From Solirubrobacterales bacterium (lineage in GTDB: Bacteria; Actinomycetota; Thermoleophilia; Solirubrobacterales; Solirubrobacteraceae), in the NCBI GenBank assembly GCA_025963905.1, contig JAOPZW010000114.1, positions 1 through 35,541 on the forward strand: a stretch of DNA of 35,541 nucleotides, given 5' to 3'. Positions 26,201-34,419 of the stretch are shown here, piece after piece; position 1 is the first letter of the stretch; each line of letters opens with the position of its first letter. A model generated the notes under the pieces. That model was not told where the DNA came from, made no database searches, and worked only from the letters and a program-made list of their open reading frames with translations. Made by a program: the position numbers and the translations under genes.

Positions 26201-26642
26201 ACAGCCCCGCCAGGTGCCGGATCGTGCTGAACCGCCGCGCCTGGCGGATCTTGTCCCCGCCGTCCGCCGCGCCGCCCAGATGGACCGCCAGGCTGTGCAG
26301 CCAGGGCTCGTCGATGGATTGGTCGACGACCTCCAGCAGCGGCCAGACGACTCGCTCGGGTCGCCACCGATCCTCCTCGGCGTCGATCCCCACCGCAGCC
26401 GCGACGGCGTCTTCGACGAGGCGCCGCGGGAACGGGAACTCGACGTTCGCGCAGACGCCGTCGCCATGCCCCGCGGTCGCGCCCAGGCGAGCGGACAGCC
26501 TCTGCGTGAGCCAGCGCTCCATGCCCCTGGTCGGAACGGCGATCACCTCGGGGGCGAACGGGTCGTCCAACGGCTCGGCGAGCAGCGCACCGAGGGCCTC
26601 GATGAGGCCATCAGCTCGTTCAGCTCGATGGACGTGAAGCAC
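23217..26642 (-). CDS. recC: RecBCD gamma subunit RecC
   Basis: VLHVHRAERADGLIEALGALLAEPLDDPFAPEVIAVPTRGMERWLTQRLSARLG (RecC N-terminus); PHRVVCLLGLDDGVFPRK; overlaps recB by 4 bp. Confidence 0.93.
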   Translation of the reverse strand: MLHVHRAERADGLIEALGALLAEPLDDPFAPEVIAVPTRGMERWLTQRLSARLGATAGHGDGVCANVEFPFPRRLVEDAVAAAVGIDAEEDRWRPERVVWPLLEVVDQSIDEPWLHSLAVHLGGAADGGDKIRQARRFSTIRHLAGLFDGYALHRPGMVRAWADGQDVDGSAEALAPGAVWQAELWRRLRERVAQPSPAERLEEACARLREQPALVDLPRRLSLFGLTRLPAGRLQVLRALAAGRDVHLFLLHPSPALWDRIAAAIEPAARVVRRQRDLTADLAQHRLLASWGQDAREMQLALADPGAVDHHHPVEHRGDTLLARIQAGIRENRAPDGRPALDPGDESLQVHACHGRGRQVEVVRDAILHLLQEDPTLEPRDVIVMCPDIETFAPLIHATFSAGEAPEGEQLDTLPADVRPVDLKVRLADRALRQTNPVLGVAAQLIDLASERLTASQLLDLADREPVRRRFRFDDEDLTRLHDWVAESGIRWGLDAAHRAPFKLDGLPAGTWRFGLDRVLLGVTMTEDEQRLFAGVLPLDDVESGAIDLAGRFAEFVDRVGTAVDVLSTAKRIDAWADAITVAADSVTATSERDAWQRTELQRVLADVVAEATVDDAVNPTEIALPELRALLAGRLQGRPTRANFRTGHLTICTLVPMRSVPHRVVCLLGLDDGVFPRKGSRDGDDLLLDDPHIGDRDARIEDRQLLLDALLAAQDRLIVTYTGNDERTNAPRPPAVPVGELLDVVDATVRAEDRAAREQVVVRHPLQPFDPRNFEDGALVPDTTWSFDTVTLEGARALAGPRAEPGPFLAAPLPARETKLVEVEDLVRFAQHPVRAFLRQRLGISVGDYFEEVEDDLPVDLDGLAKWAVGQRLVEARLAGVEGRTAILAEIARGSLPPGLLGQPVVDGVFPIAELIVEAAEALLQGDAAPGSVDVRVRLPDGRSLTGTVPGVAGDLVRTVTYSRLAAKHRAAAWVRLLALTAAHPERRFTAVTIGRGPGNASVAIARLGPLGDDAGGRREAALGHLAALIDLYDRGMREPLPLSCAASAAYAEAAAAGGDAVAAARKAWASEWNYDKEDKEPEHQLVLGGVRTLEELLDEPPHPDEYGDGWDVAETTRFGRCARRMWDGLLGCEEIELR

Positions 26643-26873
26643 TGTTCGGCGTTCCTCCGGGCCCGCGTGACGCGTGCAAGAACCCCCAGCGTGGGAGGTT
26701 CGCGCATGAGGCAGTCGTACGCGATTGCGGGCGGCTGACAACGCGTGGAAGCACAACTGGTCTGTGCGCCGTGGTGGGCCGTTGGACCGGCGCCCGCCCG
26801 CCGTCGGACCGGCCGCCGCCGCGACCCCGCGCGAATACGGTCGGACGACCTGACCGGGAAGGACGACCCCCTG

Positions 26874-28475
26874 ATGCAGACCGTCCGTGAGGCGACGTTC
26901 GACCTGTTTCGAGCCCACGGCATGACGACGGTGTTCGGCAACCCGGGCTCGACCGAGCTGCCGATGCTGGCCGACTTCCCTGCCGACTTCTCCTACGTGC
27001 TTGGCTTGCAGGAGCTCGCCGTGGTCGGGATGGCAGACGGATATGCCCAGGCCACCGGCCGCCCGACGCACGTCAACCTCCACACCGCGCCGGGCGTCGG
27101 CAATGCGGTCGGCGGGATCTTCAACGCTCAGGGGAACAAGGCCCCGCTCGTCATCACCGCAGGCCAGCAGGTCCGTGCTCACATCACCATGGAGGCGACC
27201 CTGACGAACCGCGACGCGACCGTCGGACCGCGCCCGTACGTCAAGTGGAGCTACGAGCCGCCCAGGCCCCAGGACGTCCCCGGCGCGATCGCGCGCGCGA
27301 TCCACCACGCGTCTCTGCCTCCGAAGGGACCGGCGTTCGTCTCGATTCCGATGGACGACTGGCGTGCCGAGGCCGACGAGGACCTCACGCGAAACGCGCT
27401 GGCGCGCTCGGTCAACGGCCGGGCGGCACCCGATCCCGCGGCGCTCCAGGACCTGGCGCGTCGGCTCGAGCAGGCACGCAACCCCGTCTTGATCGCCGGC
27501 TCGGACATCGATGCGAGCGGGGGGTGGGACGCCGCGATCGCGCTGGCCGAGAGGCAACGCCTGCCGGTGTGGGCCAGTCCGCCTTCCGGCGGCAGCAGGC
27601 TCGGCTTCCCCGAGGGCCACCCCTCTTTCCAGGGGGCGTTGCCGATCGCGATCGGCCCGGTGAGCGAGACGCTCGCGCCGTACGACCTTGCGCTGGTCGT
27701 CGGCTCCTCGGTGTTCCCGTACTACCCCTACGTCCCGGGCCCTCTGCTGCCGGAGGGACTGTCGCTGGTCGCGATCACCAGCGATCCGGGGGAGGCGGCG
27801 CGCGCTCCGATGGGCGACGCCATCGTCGGCGACGTGGCGCTCGCACTGGAGCGGCTGGTCGAGCTCGTGGGGGAGGCCGACCGCCCGGTCCCCGCTCCGC
27901 GCCCCGAGCCGGGCGAGCCGCCGCACGCCGAGCCGATGAGCGGCTCCGAGGCGACGGCGGCGCTCGCCGCCGTGTGGCCGCAGGACGGGATCGCCGTGCT
28001 CGAGGCCCCCTCGTCGACCATGGCCGTTCGCAACCGGTTGCGGCTGTCCAGGTCCGGGAGCTACTACCAATGCGCGAGTGGCGGGCTCGGCTTCGGGATC
28101 TCGGCGGGGGTCGGGGTGCAGCTGGCGCAGCCGGGCCGGCCGGTGATCTGCATCCTCGGCGAGGGCGCCGCCGAGTACGGGATCACGGCGCTGTGGACCG
28201 CGGTCGCGTACAAGGTCCCCGTCACGTTCCTCGTGCTGCGCAACGAGGAGTACATGATCCTCAAGTGGTTCGCCGAGTTCGAGCAGCTCGAACGCATCCC
28301 CGGCCTCGACCTGCCGGGCCTCGATGTCGCCGCTGTCGCTCGCGGATACGGGATGCAGGCCCGCGACGCGACCGGCCCCGACGAGCTGAGCGAGGCGATG
28401 CGCGAGGCGATCGCCGCCGATGACGGCCCGCGCCTGGTGCAGGCGCGAATCGCCTCGGGGATGTGGACCGAGTAG
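26874..28475 (+). CDS. mdlC: Thiamine-diphosphate-dependent enzyme, benzoylformate-decarboxylase-like
   Basis: MQTVREATFDLFRAHGMTTVFGNPGSTELPMLADFPADFSYVLGLQELAVVGMADGYAQATGRPTHVNLHTAPGVGNAVGGIFNA. Confidence 0.85.
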   Translation: MQTVREATFDLFRAHGMTTVFGNPGSTELPMLADFPADFSYVLGLQELAVVGMADGYAQATGRPTHVNLHTAPGVGNAVGGIFNAQGNKAPLVITAGQQVRAHITMEATLTNRDATVGPRPYVKWSYEPPRPQDVPGAIARAIHHASLPPKGPAFVSIPMDDWRAEADEDLTRNALARSVNGRAAPDPAALQDLARRLEQARNPVLIAGSDIDASGGWDAAIALAERQRLPVWASPPSGGSRLGFPEGHPSFQGALPIAIGPVSETLAPYDLALVVGSSVFPYYPYVPGPLLPEGLSLVAITSDPGEAARAPMGDAIVGDVALALERLVELVGEADRPVPAPRPEPGEPPHAEPMSGSEATAALAAVWPQDGIAVLEAPSSTMAVRNRLRLSRSGSYYQCASGGLGFGISAGVGVQLAQPGRPVICILGEGAAEYGITALWTAVAYKVPVTFLVLRNEEYMILKWFAEFEQLERIPGLDLPGLDVAAVARGYGMQARDATGPDELSEAMREAIAADDGPRLVQARIASGMWTE

Positions 28476-28571
28476 CGGCCGCCGGGTCGCTCGAAGCCTA
28501 GGAGTTCTCTTACAACAGGCGGATTCTCAGCCCGCGCTTAGCCTCGTGGCCGATGGTCCACGCAGAGCCGG

Positions 28572-29954
28572 ATGACTGACGCGACCGCCACCCTGCCGTT
28601 GTCCCCGCCCCTGCCGGCTGCCGGTCGGGCCGTCGCCCGTCGGCCGCGGCCGGTCGTCGTCGACGTGCTGGCGGCGGCCGCAGGGGTCGGCCTGGGCGTC
28701 ACGGTGGGCTTGGGTGTGGTCGGCGAGTCGGCGGGGTCGCTGCGCGCCGCAGGAGGGGTGGCGACCGCGTCGGGGCGGCTGACCGGCCTCGTGGGCACCT
28801 ATCTGATGTTGATCGTGCTGCTGCTCGTCGCGCGGGTCCCCGCGCTGGAGCGCGCGGTCGGCCAGGATCGCCTGGTGCGATGGCACCGGCGGCTGGGCCC
28901 CTGGCCGCTGGTGCTCCTGGGCGCCCATGGCGCTCTCATCTGCGTCGGCTACGCCCAGCAGGCCCGCACCGGCGTCTGGCATGAGCTCGGGGTGCTGCTG
29001 GGCTCCTACCCGGGGGTGTTGGCGGCCACGGTCGGGTTCGGCCTGCTCGTGATGGCCGGGGTGACCTCGGCGCGTATCGCACGCCGGCGCATGTCTCATG
29101 AGACGTGGTGGTCGGTGCACCTGTACACGTACCTGGCGGCAGCGCTCTCGTTCTCCCACCAGCTCGCCACCGGAGCCGCGTTCGTTGGGCATCCCGCCAC
29201 CCGGACGTGGTGGACGATCCTCTGGCTGGGCACCGCCGGGCTGGCGCTGGTCTACCGCGTCGGGCTGCCGCTGTGGCGCAGCGCCCGCCATCAGCTCCGG
29301 GTCGTCGACGTGCGGCCCGAGGCACCCGGCGTCGTGTCGCTGATCCTGCGGGGCCGGGCGATGGACCGCCTGGCGGTCGCCGGGGGCCAGTTCTTCCAGT
29401 GGCGGATCCTCAAGCCGGGCCTGTGGTGGCAGGCCCACCCCTACTCGATCTCGGCGCTGCCCCACGGCGCCTATCTGCGGGTGACCGTCAAGGATCTCGG
29501 CGACCACAGCCGCGCGCTGGCCGCGCTCACGCCCGGTACCCGGGTGGCGGTCGAAGGGCCCTACGGGGCGTTCACCGCCCACGCCCGCGGCGGCGACCGC
29601 GTGCTGCTCATCGGCGCCGGGGTGGGCACCACCCCGATTCGGGCGCTGCTGGAAGACCTCCCCCGTCACGTCGACACGCAGGTCATCGTGCGCGGCTCGA
29701 CCGCCGACAGCGTGGTGCTGGGCGATGAGCTGGCGGCACTCGCCGCCCGCCGCGGCGCCGGCCTGCACGTCCTGGCCGGCCCCCGGTCCCGCGTGGCGGT
29801 CGACCACCGGACCCTGCGAAGGCTGGTCGCCGACGTCGCCGACCGTGACATCTACGTCTGCGGGCCCGCCGGGTTCACCGCCGAGGTGCTGGTCGCCGCC
29901 CGCCGGCTCGGCGTTCCCGAGCACCACCTGCACCACGAAGACTTCCAGCCCTAG
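28572..29954 (+). CDS. Ferric-reductase-like transmembrane protein with FAD/NAD-binding ferredoxin-reductase domain
   Basis: Several TM helices, then HPYSISALP, VLLIGAGVGTTPIRALLEDL, IYVCGPAGFTAEVLVAARRLGVPEHHLHHEDF. Confidence 0.9.
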   Translation: MTDATATLPLSPPLPAAGRAVARRPRPVVVDVLAAAAGVGLGVTVGLGVVGESAGSLRAAGGVATASGRLTGLVGTYLMLIVLLLVARVPALERAVGQDRLVRWHRRLGPWPLVLLGAHGALICVGYAQQARTGVWHELGVLLGSYPGVLAATVGFGLLVMAGVTSARIARRRMSHETWWSVHLYTYLAAALSFSHQLATGAAFVGHPATRTWWTILWLGTAGLALVYRVGLPLWRSARHQLRVVDVRPEAPGVVSLILRGRAMDRLAVAGGQFFQWRILKPGLWWQAHPYSISALPHGAYLRVTVKDLGDHSRALAALTPGTRVAVEGPYGAFTAHARGGDRVLLIGAGVGTTPIRALLEDLPRHVDTQVIVRGSTADSVVLGDELAALAARRGAGLHVLAGPRSRVAVDHRTLRRLVADVADRDIYVCGPAGFTAEVLVAARRLGVPEHHLHHEDFQP

Positions 29955-29992
29955 CCCATCCTTCCTTGACCCCCTCTCCGAGAACCCGACCC

Positions 29993-30439
29993 ATGCGCCG
30001 CTCCCCGATCGTGCTGTCCGCCACCGCCGCCGGCCTCGCCGGCGTCCTCGCCTTCCACACCCATCCTCAAACGCTGGCCGCGGTCCCGGCGACGAGCCGC
30101 TCCGCCGGCACGACCGCCACGCCGGTGGCCAAGGCCGCGCCGGCGGCGAGCACCGGGACCCGCACCGGCACCGGCGTTGACGTGCCCAACCAGTACGGAG
30201 ACGTGCAGGTCAAGGTCACGGTCACGGGGACCAAGATCACCGCGGTGACCGCCGTGGCGTTGCCGCAGTCAGACGGGCGCTCGCAGATGATCAGCCAGCA
30301 GGCCGAGCCGATCCTGCGCAGCCAGGCCCTGGCCGCGCAGAGCGCCCAGATCGACGGGGTGTCGGGCGCCAGCTACACCAGCGACGGCTACCGCCAGTCG
30401 CTGCAGTCCGCGCTGGACAAGCTCGGCGTGCGCGGCTGA
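29993..30439 (+). CDS. Secreted FMN-binding domain protein
   Basis: Signal peptide; GDVQVKVTVTGTKITAVTAVALPQSDGRSQMISQQAEPILRSQALAAQSAQIDGVSGASYTSDGYRQSLQSAL. Confidence 0.9.
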   Translation: MRRSPIVLSATAAGLAGVLAFHTHPQTLAAVPATSRSAGTTATPVAKAAPAASTGTRTGTGVDVPNQYGDVQVKVTVTGTKITAVTAVALPQSDGRSQMISQQAEPILRSQALAAQSAQIDGVSGASYTSDGYRQSLQSALDKLGVRG

Positions 30440-30504
30440 TGCTCCGGCACTAGGGATTCCCGCCGCGCATTCGGCTCCGGCGCCACGCCGGAGAGTAGAG
30501 TGCC

Positions 30505-30562
30505 GATTGCCGGCGCGCGCATTGCGAACGAGCTCGTGCTCGGAGGTCGCCCCGGTGCTCAC
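30505..30562 (-). pseudogene. 5' remnant of a duplicated ECF sigma factor gene (module A)
   Basis: MSTGATSEHELVRNARAGN matches MSAGATSEHELVRNARAGD of the 33072 sigma gene, then homology is lost. Confidence 0.75.
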
Positions 30563-30708
30563 CGCCGCCTACCGGGCCAGAGCGGGCCCCTCGCGCCACA
30601 CGACGCGATCATGGGCCGGCTGATGACGGCCTCATCCAAGAAGCTCGGACCCGCCCCAGCCGATCGGAAGCTGAACCCCCCGACACCGCAGCCGGTCCAG
30701 GGTTCAAT

Positions 30709-30855
30709 TCATGGCGGCGGAGGCTCTCCCAACCGCCGGCGCACGGAAGCAGCGATCTGGCGCGCGTCGGCGCCGCCGGCGGGGCGCGGCAGGCGATGCA
30801 ACGCGCCCACCATCCGGCGCAGCGTGGCGAGCGCCTGACGGCACCGTCTACCGTC
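30709..30855 (-). pseudogene. Remnant of a duplicated zf-HC2-type anti-sigma gene (module A)
   Basis: RRCRQALATLRRMVGALHRLPRPAGGADARQIAASVRRRLGEPPPP versus CPKCRHVLATLRGMVGALHRVPPPVGGAGGRQIAASVRRRLGEPPPS at 33243-33512. Confidence 0.75.
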
Positions 30856-31038
30856 GGACCCTGTCAAAGGCCGCAAGGGTTCGCACACGGTCCTAGGGCG
30901 AGCGCGCTCCCGGGCGACTGGCCAGCTCAGCCGGCCTCGCCCGTAAGCGGACCCTCGAGCCCGGTCGCCGAGTCCCCGCCTGGCACACCGTGCCGGTGCC
31001 TTGCGGACAGGCAGAGGCTGAACCGTCGAGCGCCGAGC

Positions 31039-31070
31039 ACGGCCGCGCCCATCGGGGCGCGGCCGTCTCA
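31039..31070 (+). terminator. Intrinsic terminator, copy A
   Basis: acggccgcgccc-atcg-gggcgcggccgt followed by ctcatttta; 12-bp perfect stem. Confidence 0.8.
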
Positions 31071-31149
31071 TTTTAACCCCGGTCCAATTGAAACGTTTTC
31101 GCTGTACACGGGTCAGAGCCAGACACACCCCGGACACAGGAGGAACCTC

Positions 31150-31626
31150 GTGTCACGCAGAATCGCAGTACCACTGATCGTGCTGACCCTCGGCGCAGTG
31201 GCGTCCGCCGCCTACGGAAGCGCGGCATCGGGCACCGTTGCGTCGGCGCGGCCCGCGGCTGCGAGCAGCGCGCCCTCGCTCAAGGCCGGCTCCTCGAAGT
31301 ACGGCAAGGTGCTCTTCGACCGCGGCGGACGTGTGCTGTACACCTTCGCGCGCGACCACGGAAAGGCCAGCACGTGTTACGGCGGCTGTGCCGCAGCCTG
31401 GCCTCCATTCAAGGTCAAGCAGGCGCCGAAGGCCGGCGCCGGCGTCCGCAGCGGTCTGCTGGGGACGACCCGCCGGCGCGACGGGAGCCTGCAGGGCACC
31501 TACGCCGGACACCCGCTGTATTACTTCACGGGCGACAAGAAGCCCGGCCAGATCACCTGCCAGAACGTCTCCAGCTTCGGCGGGCGCTGGTTTGTCATCA
31601 ACCCGAACGGCAAGCCCGTCCATTGA
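31150..31626 (+). CDS. Secreted repeat-of-unknown-function lipoprotein-like protein (COG4315 type)
   Basis: Signal sequence; GKVLFDRGGRVLYTFARDHGKASTCYGGCAAAWPPF...GTYAGHPLYYFTGDKKPGQITCQNVSSFGGRWFVINPNGKPV. Confidence 0.88.
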   Translation: MSRRIAVPLIVLTLGAVASAAYGSAASGTVASARPAAASSAPSLKAGSSKYGKVLFDRGGRVLYTFARDHGKASTCYGGCAAAWPPFKVKQAPKAGAGVRSGLLGTTRRRDGSLQGTYAGHPLYYFTGDKKPGQITCQNVSSFGGRWFVINPNGKPVH

Positions 31627-31739
31627 CCCCCGGTGGCAGTCCGGCGCGCCTCGTGCGCGCCGGGCACGCCGCCTGGACCCGTGGGTCAGCTCCGACTGGC
31701 CCACGCGATGGCGGGACGCGCCCTCCTCGCGGTCGAAGA

Positions 31740-32431
31740 TCCAGCTCAACCGCGGATGCAGCCGTCCGACAGCAACACCGCAAGCCGCAGGAGACCCATG
31801 GTCCGGACCATGGTCGCGACGCAACCAGACGAGATCATCTGGACGCTGGCGACCGCGGTGGTGTCCTCGAGGTGCGCCTCGAGCGAGCGGTTCTGCGTGA
31901 CGCCCAGCAGCTCGGTGTGCCCCCAGCCGGCGACGGCAGGGGCGAGGTCCGCGTCGGCGCGGCGGATCGCCTGGGCGAGGCGGTGGACCATGAACGCATA
32001 GAGCGCAGGGTCGGGACTGGAGACGAGCGAGGTCGGCGCCTGCGGCGTGGGGTTGACCGAGTTCTTGAAGCCGAAGTTCGAGAAGCCGGTGGGCCCGGCG
32101 TGGGTGTGGCCGGCCGACACGATCACGTCGCGCGGCGTGTGACGGCCTGCTCGACCATCCCGCCGGGGATCGAGTTGAGGTCCTCGGCGACGAGCGCGAC
32201 CTTGCGCGCACCCTCGCGCAGCACGAGCGCGCGGGCGTACAAGCGCGTGTGCTGGCCGGAGATCCGCGCGTCGCCGCGCGCCCAGCCGAGCATGAAGTAC
32301 CCGGTCGGCGGCGTGATGTCGGCGCGGCCGACGCCGGCCTCGAGCGCCGGGGTGCCGGCTGTCGCGGGCGCCGGCACGGCCAACACCACGCCGACCACCC
32401 CCGCCGCCACCGCGCGCGTCGTCGGCCCCAT
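31740..32431 (-). pseudogene. Frameshifted and truncated neutral/alkaline ceramidase-like gene
   Basis: Frame 1: GVGRADITPPTGYFMLGWARGDARISGQHTRLYARALVLREG...EDLNSIPGGMVEQAV; frame 2 continues RDVIVSAGHTHAGPTGF...AVAGWGHTELLGVTQNRSLEAHL. Confidence 0.8.
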
Positions 32432-32491
32432 CGCGGCGGGATCGTAGTCGTGGGGGCGCGCCGGCGGCGGCAGTCCGCCGTCTCGCTCGCC

Positions 32492-33072
32492 TCAGCCCGC
32501 CTCGAGATCCAGATACGGCTCGAGGAGGCCGCGGAGCTGCATCCGCCCGCGGTGAAGGCGGCTCTTGAAGGCTGCCTTGCGGACGCCGATGACGTGCGCT
32601 GCCTCCTCCGTCGAGAGGCCCTCGATGTCCCGCAGGACGACGGCAGCGCGCCATTCGTCGGGGAGCTCTCTCAACGCCTGCTCCAGGGTCTGCTGGAACT
32701 CGTGGTCGAGCGCCTGGGCCTCCGGGCCGAGACGGGTTGGCTCCGCAGCGCGGCGGCCGGGTCATCGCGATCTGGACCGGACTCGACGGGCGGCGGCGCG
32801 CGCCGCGCGAGGCGCCGCTGGGCTTCGTTGAACGCGATGCGGTACAGCCACGTGGACAACTTCGCGCGCTCCTCGAATCGCGCGAGGCTGCGCCAGGCAC
32901 GCAGAAACACCTCCTGCGCCACCTCGTCAGCCTCGCTGGGGTCAAGCCCGAAGTGCCGCAGCGCGCCGAAGACGCGGTCGGCGTGCATCACGACCAGTTC
33001 GCCGAAGGCGTCCTGATCGCCGGCGCGCGCGTTCCGAACCAGCTCGTGCTCTGAGGTCGCCCCGGCGCTCAC
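32492..33072 (-). pseudogene. ECF sigma-70 factor gene with an internal frameshift between region 2 and region 4
   Basis: Frame 1 MSAGATSEHELVRNARAGDQDAFGELVVMHADRVFGALRHFGLDPSEADEVAQEVFLRAWRSLARFEE...RSQP; frame 2 [62 protein letters not shown]. Confidence 0.85.
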
Positions 33073-33242
33073 CGCGCGGTACTGGGTCGGGGTGAGCTCC
33101 TTGCGCCCCTTGCGCTCGGTCTACCCGACGCGATCATGGGATGTCTGATGTCGGGGCTGAGCGTCTTCGTCCAAGAAGCTTGACCCGCCGCACCCGGCTG
33201 GAAGCGGAACCCTCGACCCGCCACGGCCGGTCAAGGGTTCAA

Positions 33243-33512
33243 TCATGACGGCGGAGGCTCGCCCAATCGCCGGCGCACGGAAGCCGCGATCTGGCGCCCG
33301 CCGGCGCCGCCGACGGGGGGCGGCACGCGATGCAACGCACCGACCATCCCGCGCAGCGTGGCGAGCACGTGACGGCACTTCGGACACTCCTTGACGTGCC
33401 GCTGCATCCGACTGCGCCGGCTCGCAGCAAGCTCTCCGTCGAGGTAGTCCGACATGTGGCCCTGCGCCCAGCGACACTCGCAGAAACGCACCCGCTCGAA
33501 GAACCCGCTCAT
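33243..33512 (-). CDS. Putative zinc-finger (zf-HC2) anti-sigma factor
   Basis: MSGFFERVRFCECRWAQGHMSDYLDGELAASRRSRMQRHVKECPKCRHVLATLRGMV: H-x3-C-x2-C type ZAS motif. Confidence 0.85.
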   Translation of the reverse strand: MSGFFERVRFCECRWAQGHMSDYLDGELAASRRSRMQRHVKECPKCRHVLATLRGMVGALHRVPPPVGGAGGRQIAASVRRRLGEPPPS

Positions 33513-33670
33513 CTACTGTCTGACCCTGTCAGAGGCCGAAAGGGTTCGCACATGGCCCTCGGGCGAGCGCGCTCCCGGCCGACTGGCCAGCTGAGATCGC
33601 CGACACAGCCGGGCCGGCGCCTGTCGTGCCAGCGGCGCGCAACGCGATGCAAGGAGGCCACGTTGCCGAC

Positions 33671-33712
33671 GGCTGGGGCTGAACCGTCTACCGCCGTGAA
33701 GGGGTCATAGCG
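33671..33712 (+). promoter_or_regulatory. Conserved putative ECF-type promoter upstream of secreted paralog 1
   Basis: GGCTGAACC...GGGGTCATA shared with 34355-34390; GAACC-N17-GGTC resembles ECF -35/-10. Confidence 0.45.
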
Positions 33713-33743
33713 ATACATGCCCAGAATCCCATTGGAGCTCACG

Positions 33744-34034
33744 ATGTTTGACTACATTCCCGGCAATTCCGCCCAACGCAAGGTGAGCGGCTTGTTTGCC
33801 GTGAAGCCGACCCGAGCGCGTCTCGTCCGGGTCGCGGCCGCCCTGAGCGCGATCGCCATCGCTGCCCCGGTGTCGACCGCGGCCGCCGCCACGGCCGCTG
33901 CCGGCCCCGGTGACCCGCCTGCCGCCTCGGTAACGGGGGCTACATACATCACCAGCGCCCCGTCAACCTTCATTAACACCAATAACCAGGTCTCCGCCGA
34001 TAGCAACTCGTTGGGCGGCCAATCCGCCTCGTGA
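33744..34034 (+). CDS. Small secreted protein, paralog 1 (conserved N-terminus, Asn/Ser-rich tail)
   Basis: GGAGCTCACGATG start context; MFDYIPGNSAQRKVSGLFAVKPTRARLVRVAAALSAIAIAAPVSTAAAA...STFINTNNQVSADSNSLGGQSAS. Confidence 0.8.
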   Translation: MFDYIPGNSAQRKVSGLFAVKPTRARLVRVAAALSAIAIAAPVSTAAAATAAAGPGDPPAASVTGATYITSAPSTFINTNNQVSADSNSLGGQSAS

Positions 34035-34081
34035 CGGGTACCCCGGTCCATCAGCCATTCGGAGCATCACGAGACCCGAGC

Positions 34082-34112
34082 ACGGCCGCGCCCAGCGAGT
34101 GCGGCCGTCTCA
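34082..34112 (+). terminator. Intrinsic terminator, copy B
   Basis: acggccgc-gcccagcgagt-gcggccgt followed by ctcattt; same 3' sequence as copy A. Confidence 0.75.
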
Positions 34113-34117
34113 TTTAA

Positions 34118-34167
34118 GGGGTCTATCTCGGTTGGCTGCACCGGCGCAGACCAACCGAGATAGGCCC
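34118..34167. repeat. Long hairpin: gggtctatctcggttgg / ccaaccgagataggccc
   Basis: 13-bp perfect stem extended to 17 with one G-T pair; 15-16 nt loop; directly after terminator B. Confidence 0.85.
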
Positions 34168-34349
34168 TAAGCCCGTACGTCTTCGCGCGATCGCGGAAAG
34201 GCCGCAGCTCGTGCTTGGAGGTGGCCCCGGCGCTCATCGCTGGGTGCTGGGCCGGAGTAAGCCCCTCGCGTCGGCACGGGCGGGCCGCGCCCGTAAGCGG
34301 GCCCTCGAGTCTGGCCCCGCCGAGCAGTCGCCTGGCAGTGCCGGATGGC

Positions 34350-34390
34350 CGGAGGCTGAACCGTCGACCGCGATGAAGGGGTCATAACGG
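34350..34390 (+). promoter_or_regulatory. Conserved putative ECF-type promoter upstream of secreted paralog 2
   Basis: ggaggctgaaccgtcgaccgcgatgaaggggtcataacggtata, near-identical to the 33671 copy. Confidence 0.45.
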
Positions 34391-34419
34391 TATATGCCCA
34401 CAATCCCATCGGAGCTCGC

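Noticed and set aside
23328-26738. 1136-aa plus-strand ORF antisense to recC
   Set aside because: Same shadow-ORF effect; the translation is rich in R/G/A/E/V with no domain signature.
28527-29936. 469-aa minus-strand ORF opposite the ferric-reductase-like gene
   Set aside because: Composition is Gln/Pro/Gly/Arg-rich with no motifs; opposite an unambiguous flavoprotein.
30269-30562. 97-aa ORF on the minus strand starting MSTGATSEHELVRNARAGN
   Set aside because: Only the first ~20 codons match a sigma factor; the rest runs antisense through the FMN-binding gene, so it is treated as a remnant and not a gene.
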